DNA from: an uncultured Hyphomonadaceae bacterium
Lineage (GTDB): Bacteria > Pseudomonadota > Alphaproteobacteria > Caulobacterales > Hyphomonadaceae
Assembly: GCA_913057945.1 (NCBI GenBank)
Contig: CAJXOF010000017.1
Span: 19,732-83,731 of the forward strand
Reading direction: 5' to 3'
Length of the DNA stretch: 64,000 bases
Part shown: one piece after another, positions 47,426 to 54,187 of the stretch
Position numbering within the stretch: the stretch's first letter is position 1
How the letters are laid out: each line of letters starts with the position of its first letter
Program-made: the position numbers and the translations under genes
The notes under the pieces: model-generated
The model's database searches: none
What the model was told of the DNA's origin: nothing
What the model saw: only the letters and a program-made list of their open reading frames with translations

Positions 47426-47502
47426 GGTTCGGTAGCTCAGCTGGTTAGAGCGCGCGACTCATAATCGCGAGGTCGGGAGTTCAAGTCTCCCCCGAACCAC
47501 CA
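47426..47502 (+). tRNA. tRNA with CAT anticodon (Ile2 or Met)
   Basis: A complete 77-base cloverleaf: acceptor GGTTCGG/CCGAACC, D-arm GCTC...GAGC, anticodon stem CGCGA/TCGCG with loop CTCATAA (anticodon CAT), T-arm GGGAG/CTCCC and encoded CCA. The anticodon arm resembles tRNA-Ile2 (lysidine-modified CAT, reads ATA), but elongator Met also has this loop, and I cannot separate them by eye. Its last 19 bases are the attachment core of the downstream island. Confidence 0.93.
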
Positions 47503-48629
47503 CCTGCCTTTTTAGGCCCTGACTTCATTGAATTATTTTCGTCAGATTGCCCCGCACGGGCATTTTGCGGGGCACTTTGTTCCGTATATCTTCTAATTGC
47601 CGCGTCTGAGAGGCGCTGTTGGTCCGCACCTTTTGTGTAGATCGAAGCCGATCTTGTGTCGCTATGGCCCAATTTTGCAGCGATTTCATTTTCGGTCGCG
47701 CCGCTCTCCGCCATGCGGACTCCATCGGCCTTTCTGAGACCGTGAAGGGTCAAGCCAGGCGGGAGCCCAGCCTCTTTCACCCAGCGCCTCACCGCCGCGC
47801 CGAAGCCCTTTTCTGAGTAAGGTTTTCCATTGGCAGTTTCTATGTAGTGGAGGCCGCTGGACGGCGCTGAATCTAGGGCTTCGGCCATGTCCAGCGTGAC
47901 CATTATCGCGACCATCCTGCCGGTTTTCTTCTGTTCGATGCGCAAATGGGTGTCGTCGCGATGCTGACGCCCAATGCGAACCACATCGGACCGACGTAAT
48001 CCGCCATCGAATGCCAAGTGGAAAGCCGTCCTAGCTGTTGTACCGTATGGGTGCGCCGCTTTGAACGCTTCGCGCTGCGTGGTTGTCCACGGCTTCCAGG
48101 TGCTGTCACCCATTTTCAGGCGCTTCACGCCTTCTGCTGGATTGTGTGAGACGTGCCCGGCGTCCATGCCCCAAGCATAGAGCGATTTCACGACTTTGAT
48201 CATGTTGTTGGCCGCGCCGGGCGTTTTGGCGCGCTTGTCGCGCCCGGCCTGAACGGCGTCGCGTGTCAGCGTTCGGCAATCGAGATGGCCGCTTTCGCGA
48301 GCGATGCGCAGCAAGATCGAGCGCCGCTGAGTTTGGGTAGCCGGTTTCGCTTCGGCAAACTCTGCACTGGTCAGATATTGGTTGATGAGCCAGTGCAGCG
48401 AGTAAACCGCGACATAAGGATTTTTTGGGCGGACGACCACGCTTGATCTCAGATCTTCGAGAATAGCGTTGTATTCGGCGACCCAGGCTTCGCTGCCCTC
48501 TTTGGCGCGTATCCTGCGTTTTTTGTTCTTACCGTCCACGACCAGACGCACATACCAGCGCTTTCGCCCCGACCGGTCGCGGTCACACATGGTGAAAGGG
48601 TATCGGATCGCTGCCACAGAAGACCTCAT
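47481..48629 (-). CDS. Tyrosine-type site-specific integrase
   Basis: A 382-residue phage-type recombinase. An N-terminal core-binding domain is followed by the catalytic domain with the first Arg in FDGGLRRSDVV, the HxxR in LHGLRKADG, a later His in KLGHSDTRSAS and Tyr in IYTKGADQQRL. The ATG at 48629 overlaps the stop of the AlpA-like gene (ATGA). The last six codons are antisense to the tRNA 3' end, and the TGA stop is read from the tRNA T-loop region. After excision the frame would continue for seven residues (NETEPDQ) before stopping. Confidence 0.92.
   Translation of the reverse strand: MRSSVAAIRYPFTMCDRDRSGRKRWYVRLVVDGKNKKRRIRAKEGSEAWVAEYNAILEDLRSSVVVRPKNPYVAVYSLHWLINQYLTSAEFAEAKPATQTQRRSILLRIARESGHLDCRTLTRDAVQAGRDKRAKTPGAANNMIKVVKSLYAWGMDAGHVSHNPAEGVKRLKMGDSTWKPWTTTQREAFKAAHPYGTTARTAFHLAFDGGLRRSDVVRIGRQHRDDTHLRIEQKKTGRMVAIMVTLDMAEALDSAPSSGLHYIETANGKPYSEKGFGAAVRRWVKEAGLPPGLTLHGLRKADGVRMAESGATENEIAAKLGHSDTRSASIYTKGADQQRLSDAAIRRYTEQSAPQNARAGQSDENNSMKSGPKKAGGGSGET
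47484..47502 (+). repeat. attL core (tRNA 3' end)
   Basis: AGTCTCCCCCGAACCACCA, identical to 59621-59639 and differing on both flanks. It covers the 3' half of the T-arm, the acceptor strand and CCA, a classical integration target. Confidence 0.95.
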
Positions 48630-48865
48630 ATCGCTTTGCCAGACCAATCACTTGCAATCGGCTCGCCATTACGGGCCAGACTCTCTGCATGTTCGTCAAG
48701 GTCTCGAATATCCCAGAGCCTTTCGCCGCCGCGCAACAATGGCTGCGCAAGTTCGCCCCTATCGACCAGCCGACGCAGATTCGTCGGTGATGTGCCGATA
48801 TAGGCAGCGGCATCGTTCGCCTTCATAAGACGCGGCCAAGCGCTGATTGTGTTTCTCTTCGTCAC
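48626..48865 (-). CDS. AlpA-like helix-turn-helix protein (excisionase candidate)
   Basis: A 79-residue MerR/AlpA-type DNA-binding protein: LMKANDAAAYIGTSPTNLRRLVDRGEL, then a wing (LLRGGERLWDIRDLDEH). Such proteins next to integrases act as excisionases or activate integrase transcription. Translation is coupled to the integrase by a 4-base overlap. The divergent end faces a 150-base gap. Confidence 0.8.
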   Translation of the reverse strand: MTKRNTISAWPRLMKANDAAAYIGTSPTNLRRLVDRGELAQPLLRGGERLWDIRDLDEHAESLARNGEPIASDWSGKAI

Positions 48866-49017
48866 GGGCTCTGGCTCTCAGTTCCTGGTTCGCCAATAGA
48901 GTTGGCGCGAGGCTCCATGAGATCAGGAAATCGCAATCGGCGCAGCAATATCCGCTGGCAGCAATGATGCTTGAAAACGCACCATCATTTCTGTGAGCGC
49001 ACGGTATGATTGCCGCG
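48866..49017. other. Intergenic gap between alpA-like gene and cargo
   Basis: No gene is visible. It should contain the promoter of the alpA-like/integrase pair and the 3' end of the cargo transcript. Confidence 0.4.
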
Positions 49018-49674
49018 TTATTGACCGCGTTCTTTGATGATCGTCCGCATAGCGGTGATAATTTCAGTTTCAGTTATTGCAGAATCTATTTCCGCCACGA
49101 CGATGCTTACAAAGGCAAAAGCTTCGGTAAGTCCGCTACCTTGATGATAATCGACCGTAAATTGCCGTCCTAAGATGTCCGCCCAAACATAAGCCAAGCG
49201 TCTTACGAGGTTTTCCAGGGCGTATTTGCGTTTGCGGCCCCTAGCTGGTGCAAATCGAGCGGCACCTAAATCGGCGGCAGTATCTAAAAGCGCTAAAAGG
49301 TTTTCCAATTCTACGAGATAGGAACTTCCTGGCTTTCCTTGAGCGCGGCCGATCACAGGAATACTGGCTTCGGATACGGGCACAATCTTGTGACGCGCGG
49401 CCCAATAGATATCCGTGTCCAGATCTTCATATTCTTGCGCCGATAGCAGAGCTCTAAAACGCTCGACTTCAGATTTCAGCGTTTGATAGTTGGATCGAAC
49501 CGTTCGTTCTGTCGTTTCGTCATTAAAGACGCGCAGATCAACCACATATCGGCGCGCTATCTGCTCAAGTTCATCAACTAAAGTCGAAGATTCGAGTGCT
49601 ATCTCAAACCGCGTGCTGATTTCTGCAACGAGCTTTTCGTTGATTATCTTATTGTGATCAGCCGGGTTAGTCAT
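49018..49674 (-). CDS. Island protein of unknown function (218 aa)
   Basis: I do not recognise this soluble, helix-rich protein. It has a charged middle segment (ARGRKRKYALENLVRRLAYVWADILGRQF) and no membrane segment or obvious catalytic motif. It starts 11 bases after the TetR gene stop and is almost certainly in the same transcript, so the TetR protein probably regulates it. It could be an effector or an antirepressor-like partner. Confidence 0.72.
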   Translation of the reverse strand: MTNPADHNKIINEKLVAEISTRFEIALESSTLVDELEQIARRYVVDLRVFNDETTERTVRSNYQTLKSEVERFRALLSAQEYEDLDTDIYWAARHKIVPVSEASIPVIGRAQGKPGSSYLVELENLLALLDTAADLGAARFAPARGRKRKYALENLVRRLAYVWADILGRQFTVDYHQGSGLTEAFAFVSIVVAEIDSAITETEIITAMRTIIKERGQ

Positions 49675-49685
49675 ATCATGCCGCC

Positions 49686-50372
49686 CTACACCCTCTTGAA
49701 GCGAGTTTGGGCCGGCTCCTGCGACGGTTTAGATTTGCGAAGCTTCATCTTGCCAATAGGTACTGACAGAAGTCTTACGATACTATCGCGATATTCCCAT
49801 AGACTAGGCGGCTCCGGTGGAGCCCGAGAGATAACAGCGTCCGTCAGAATCCCAAATGAAGATTGGATTGCGATAGCGAGTTCGGCATTCTGGTTTCTAT
49901 CGGAACCATCTGGCAGTACCTCAGCAATCTGATCCACAACGAAAGACCGGTATAGATCAAACGATTCACGGTGCCTCAAATCAGAAAAGCCGCGCTTCAC
50001 AGCCATACGCACGATACCGGCAAACTCTTCGCTTACGAATTGGGCGACAAGTGTGTCGGCTAGAGATGCGGCAAGCTGGGAATTTGAAACTATAGATGCG
50101 CTGGCGCGCTCAAAGCCCTGCTGCGCAGTCAGGAACGTATGAAGCGTTGCAAAGTCCAAGAACGCATCCTTGTCAGAGAATCGGACGTAGAACGCACCGA
50201 CTGACATTCCTGCAACTTTCGAAAATTGGGAGACTGATACATTTTCGAAGTCGGTTTGGGCCAGTAAACGTCGCCCCTCTTGGTACAGCTTCAGCGTTTT
50301 TGATTCCCCCAGACTAGCCGAAATGCGGCGGCGGCCTCGTGGACCAGAGGATGGGGGAGCGGGCTTGAGCAT
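49686..50372 (-). CDS. TetR family transcriptional regulator (island)
   Basis: A 228-residue TetR protein. The N-terminal DNA-binding domain contains TDFENVSVSQFSKVAGMSVGAFYVRFSDKDAFL (about residues 40-72). The C-terminal domain is of normal size. Its start lies 25 bases from a 6+4+6 inverted repeat (50397-50412), a likely operator. It is divergent from the methyltransferase and could control it as well as the downstream 218-aa gene, a typical arrangement for holding a toxic or costly gene silent until a signal arrives. Confidence 0.87.
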   Translation of the reverse strand: MLKPAPPSSGPRGRRRISASLGESKTLKLYQEGRRLLAQTDFENVSVSQFSKVAGMSVGAFYVRFSDKDAFLDFATLHTFLTAQQGFERASASIVSNSQLAASLADTLVAQFVSEEFAGIVRMAVKRGFSDLRHRESFDLYRSFVVDQIAEVLPDGSDRNQNAELAIAIQSSFGILTDAVISRAPPEPPSLWEYRDSIVRLLSVPIGKMKLRKSKPSQEPAQTRFKRV

Positions 50373-50696
50373 AAATGATCTATATCACAATTTAAGCAGA
50401 ATAAGAATTCTGTTTATTAAAATAATCATGCATCTAGTTCCGTTTGCTATTGGAATGAAGCCTGCTTGGCGCCAATCATCCAACTCACTGCCCAAATAGT
50501 AGACCTTGCTAGATACAGGCCTGAGTTGACGACACTGACTTCCACCTTCTGCTCAGCCGCGACATTGTTCAATTGTTCAGAATATGCATCTAGGTTAACA
50601 GACTCTGCGCGCCTTCACGGTACATAAGAAACTTTGGGAGATTTGAGCCGTTGACTTCAGTGCACGACAAGAATCAACGAGGATGCGGGGCTTTCA
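50373..50696. promoter_or_regulatory. Divergent control region between tetR and the methyltransferase
   Basis: A 324-base AT-rich gap without a supported gene. CAGAAT-AAGA-ATTCTG at 50397-50412 is a perfect inverted repeat beside the tetR start, and AT-rich tracts around 50400-50430 could hold promoters. The other 280 bases up to the methyltransferase show nothing I can identify. Confidence 0.5.
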
Positions 50697-52361
50697 GTGC
50701 TTAGAGCAGTCGATGAGCGCAAAAAATTTGGAGCGTTCTACACCCCCGATTCGCTTTCCCAACTTTTATGTGATTGGGCGATACGATCACGATCTGAGAC
50801 AGTCTTAGAACCCAGTTTCGGTGGTTGTGGACTATTACGCTCATCAAAATTCCGACTCAGCAAGCTGGGAGCCAAAAAACCCATCAATCAAATCTTCGGC
50901 TGGGACATTGACCCAATTGCCTTTCAGTATCTTGCGGACATGTTGGAGTCCCCCGTTGATCTAAAGAACTTCATTCATGGGAGTTTTCTGAGCGCGGAAA
51001 CACCGCCAGATTGGCCAGAACGGTTTGATACGGTTGTCGCAAATCCACCCTACATTCCATACCAAAGCCTGGACTCCGCTACCCGGAAGGAGCTCCAGGC
51101 TAGAGTATGGCCAGTACCGAACATCGGCGGTCGCGCAAGCCTGTGGGCATATTTTATACTGGAGTCACTGAGCAAACTTAAGGTGTCCGGTAGGATGGCA
51201 TGGATTCTCCCAGGAACCGTAATGAACGCCAATTACGCGAAACCTATTCTTGAATATTTGCCGAGTGTTTTCAGTCGCTCATTGGCACTTATTGTTCGGG
51301 ACAGAATTTTCTTGGACGAAGGTACTGATGAAGAGACGGTTATACTCTTACTCGATGATTATTCTCCCGGCGGAACCTCGGGAACGATCCACGTTTGTCG
51401 TAGTGAAAAGTTAGCTGATATTCCGAATGAAATCGTAAAATGGGACCTCAACCAGCAAAGAGTGTTTACTCCCGACTTTCGGCAAGCACATCTGAGCATG
51501 AACGAGACTGTATTGAAACAGTTTCATAAGCTCAGTGAGCTGCCATCTGCTAAAACGCTAGGAGATATTGCGACCGTTCAAATTGGTCTGGTAACCGGAG
51601 CAAATGAGTTTTTCATTTTAAACAATTCAAGCTTGGCTGCGAATGGCCTTGGATCAACAGATTGCAAACCTATCCTATCGAAGTTCAACCAAGCCCCTGG
51701 TCTGAGGTTCCGACGAAAAGATTTCCTATCAATGGCCGCTCTTGATGCGCGCGTATATTTGATCGATGCTACGAACGCGAACAAATCTGTGCCGCTGCAA
51801 GACTATTTGAATTCATTCGATAAGGAACGCATTGCAAAGATCAGCACGTTTAAAAAGCGGAAAATTTGGTCTCAGCCCGATGACAATAAAATTCCTGACG
51901 CGTTCTTTCCAGTCATGCATCATACCGGACCCAGGATCGTATTGAACGACGACCAAATGACTTGCACTAACACTACGCACAGGCTGTACTTTAAAGACAA
52001 AGTACCGTCTCATCAAAGACGCTTGGTCGCCATTTCTTTGCTGACCAGTTTTTCGCAGCTATCTGCCGAGATGACAGGACGAACATACGGTTCCGGCGTG
52101 TTGAAACATGAGCCTAGGGAAGCAGAAAAAATCAAACTACTTTTGCCGGATATTGCAAAATCAACCGTCAACACTTGGTTCAAAAGAATTGACCTAAAGT
52201 TGCGAAGCGGAATCGAATCTGAGGCATCGGCACTGGCAGACGAACTCATATTCGGAGCTTTGAAAATGAAAGACGTTCAGAGAACGTCACGCAAACTTCA
52301 AGCCACTCTTCAGCTTGTACGCGATGCGCGAAGACCGAGCAAAAGGTCACAACAGCACTAG
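50697..52361 (+). CDS. N6-adenine DNA methyltransferase, solitary
   Basis: A 554-residue gamma-class adenine methyltransferase. Motif X is FGAFYTPDSLSQLL (11-24), motif I VLEPSFGGCGLL (36-47), and the catalytic motif IV NPPY (116-119). The C-terminal 250 residues have target-recognition character (for example LGDIATVQIGLVTGANEFFIL). It lacks the N-terminal nuclease of type IIG enzymes, and no restriction gene was recognised nearby. Start is a GTG at 50697. It may protect the island's DNA or serve an unrecognised restriction partner such as the convergent 230-aa protein. Confidence 0.87.
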   Translation: MLRAVDERKKFGAFYTPDSLSQLLCDWAIRSRSETVLEPSFGGCGLLRSSKFRLSKLGAKKPINQIFGWDIDPIAFQYLADMLESPVDLKNFIHGSFLSAETPPDWPERFDTVVANPPYIPYQSLDSATRKELQARVWPVPNIGGRASLWAYFILESLSKLKVSGRMAWILPGTVMNANYAKPILEYLPSVFSRSLALIVRDRIFLDEGTDEETVILLLDDYSPGGTSGTIHVCRSEKLADIPNEIVKWDLNQQRVFTPDFRQAHLSMNETVLKQFHKLSELPSAKTLGDIATVQIGLVTGANEFFILNNSSLAANGLGSTDCKPILSKFNQAPGLRFRRKDFLSMAALDARVYLIDATNANKSVPLQDYLNSFDKERIAKISTFKKRKIWSQPDDNKIPDAFFPVMHHTGPRIVLNDDQMTCTNTTHRLYFKDKVPSHQRRLVAISLLTSFSQLSAEMTGRTYGSGVLKHEPREAEKIKLLLPDIAKSTVNTWFKRIDLKLRSGIESEASALADELIFGALKMKDVQRTSRKLQATLQLVRDARRPSKRSQQH

Positions 52362-52365
52362 ATTC

Positions 52366-53058
52366 CTAGGCACCCCAGTTTTGAGCCCACATTGAATGAA
52401 GAGCGCTATACGAACTTTGATTCATACTGCTTTGCAGTTTTTCAAAATACCGACCGAAGCATAATTTCTGAAGCCGACAGATCGCATCGTTCCAACTAGG
52501 AGTCTCTCTAAGCTCCTTCCATTGCTCTTCGAAAAAATTCGCCGCCACGACCTCACAGAGCAGACCCACCTCCATCGGAGGATGACACCAGCGAGGCACC
52601 TTTAGAAAACAATCGAGCTCACGGTTCTGATGGCCATGCCCTCCGAACTGGATATGGGTAAGCGGGCCTGGCTGCCAGGTTCCGTCACGTTTCTTATTCG
52701 CCAAATCCAAATGCCAGCGGGGTGTTGGAAGATTTTCGTCGTAGGTGTGTTCAAATTCAATCGCTACACAGAGGGCGGTGAATGGAACTTTCTGATCGTC
52801 AGCTTGATCAATGGAGACTGTTTCAGCCACTATAGATGGGACAATCGGATTATTCTTCGCGTCCGAGGCCGGTACAAATTTGATTGGCAACCCACGATCA
52901 ACCTCATAACCCCAAGTGACATTGTTTCGCCCACCGCGCAGCTCTCCAACTATCCGTGAGAAAGTACCAATACCAATTCCATCCAATATTTCGACATCAT
53001 TGAGCGCGGTCGATATCGCACTAAGAGCGTCCGCAGCCTCGGTGGCGGTAATATTCAT
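52366..53058 (-). CDS. Unknown 230-aa protein, third gene of kinase-receiver operon
   Basis: I do not recognise the family with certainty. The visible pattern is a central PRWHLDLANKK block, then THIQFGGHGH, then VPRWCHPPMEVGLLCEVVAANFFEEQWKEL, that is, a His/Asp-rich segment followed by a PR-x-x-HPPM-type helix that looks conserved. These could be a metal or nucleic-acid site. It starts 15 bases after the receiver gene and is convergent with the methyltransferase (4 bases between stops). By position it is the candidate effector of the kinase-receiver pair. Confidence 0.7.
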   Translation of the reverse strand: MNITATEAADALSAISTALNDVEILDGIGIGTFSRIVGELRGGRNNVTWGYEVDRGLPIKFVPASDAKNNPIVPSIVAETVSIDQADDQKVPFTALCVAIEFEHTYDENLPTPRWHLDLANKKRDGTWQPGPLTHIQFGGHGHQNRELDCFLKVPRWCHPPMEVGLLCEVVAANFFEEQWKELRETPSWNDAICRLQKLCFGRYFEKLQSSMNQSSYSALHSMWAQNWGA

Positions 53059-53073
53059 TTCGTATTCCTCGAA

Positions 53074-54174
53074 CTATTGGCGAGCGGCCAGGATTTTAGG
53101 AATAAGCGCCTGGTCACCCTTCTGAATATCAAACGAGCATTGTCCGGACTTGTAATTATCCGTTTGAATGCAATCCCAGCACAGGCGACGTCGGGAAATG
53201 AAGCTCGCGGCAGGAGGGTCATATACTGCCAGCGAATGCTTGAGCTCTGTGCCGCGCCCACAACAAGCACAAGCGAAAGCAATCAATTCGTTAGCTGCCC
53301 GTTCGCCTTGGACCCATGGCGACATAGCGACTTCGAATGGCCTTCCAAATTTCTCGCCCAGGATACGCACCCGCTCGGAAGCTGGAATTCCCGTTGGGCG
53401 TCCACCAAAAACTCCGAGCAAGAATTGATCAATTTGGTGCGACCACCAACGTTGATTTTGTGATCCCAGCAATCCGGAATACTCTTTCAGTCCTTGTTCG
53501 ATTAGGATTTCCACCACTTGTTCCAAGCTCGCCTTTGATACGCCAAACCGGGCACAAACCTCAAATCCATCTACCAGAAGACCGTTGCGTCCAACTAGCG
53601 ACTTCGCAAAGATACGGCAGACTATATGAGGGGCTTTGGCGCCTTCGATCAAAGTCACTAGTTCTTGGTGATCGACGATATGGGACTGGTCCTCAGGCAG
53701 ATCAACCAACGTCAAAAGATCATAATCACAGTCCAGCCCACGAAGTTTTTCGTAGGCCGCACAAAGCGCCAGCATGCTGTTAATAGCTGTTTCTGAAGAA
53801 GCTTGAATTTCTTCCTTTATCATGACGTCGTCAAATAGATCGTGGGCGGTCTTGTCCGGATCAAACCGTTGTCGAATATTTTGTTCGGATGACACAAGAA
53901 CGATTGGAAAATCACCTGCGGGGGCTTCAATGGCCGCATCCCTGAGAAGCTGCGCCAGCGGCCCGCCTTTAAAAGCCTTGGAGGCAGGTAAGTCTCCTAA
54001 GTTTTCGTCCAATCGATAATCGAGGGCCACAATGCTTGGGCTCGCGTCGACGATACTTTTTCTCAAGGCCATGATATCTTCCAAGCCCTGAAACGTAAAC
54101 TCAATCAATCCATCCTTAGACAGAAGTTCTGCGTACTCCGCATCTCGATCATCAACAAAAATACCATTATACAT
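53074..54174 (-). CDS. Receiver-domain protein with C-terminal zinc-ribbon-like part
   Basis: A 366-residue protein. The first 125 residues look like a receiver domain: acidic D8-D9 in GIFVDDRD, phosphoacceptor D52 in IVALDYRLDEN, S95-S96 in VLVSSEQN and K120 in DVMIKEE, a complete phosphorylation site. The rest is not a standard output domain. It contains a helical middle and a cysteine-rich end (ACACCGRG and RRLCWDC) suggesting a zinc ribbon, possibly for nucleic acid. It lies 13 bases after the GHKL kinase gene, its presumed phosphodonor. Confidence 0.75.
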   Translation of the reverse strand: MYNGIFVDDRDAEYAELLSKDGLIEFTFQGLEDIMALRKSIVDASPSIVALDYRLDENLGDLPASKAFKGGPLAQLLRDAAIEAPAGDFPIVLVSSEQNIRQRFDPDKTAHDLFDDVMIKEEIQASSETAINSMLALCAAYEKLRGLDCDYDLLTLVDLPEDQSHIVDHQELVTLIEGAKAPHIVCRIFAKSLVGRNGLLVDGFEVCARFGVSKASLEQVVEILIEQGLKEYSGLLGSQNQRWWSHQIDQFLLGVFGGRPTGIPASERVRILGEKFGRPFEVAMSPWVQGERAANELIAFACACCGRGTELKHSLAVYDPPAASFISRRRLCWDCIQTDNYKSGQCSFDIQKGDQALIPKILAARQ

Positions 54175-54187
54175 AGCCTACCCCCCC

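Noticed and set aside
50697..53058. BREX, DISARM or type I restriction locus
   Set aside because: Only one methyltransferase is present, with no helicase, PglZ, specificity subunit or recognisable nuclease. The neighbouring operon has a different composition.
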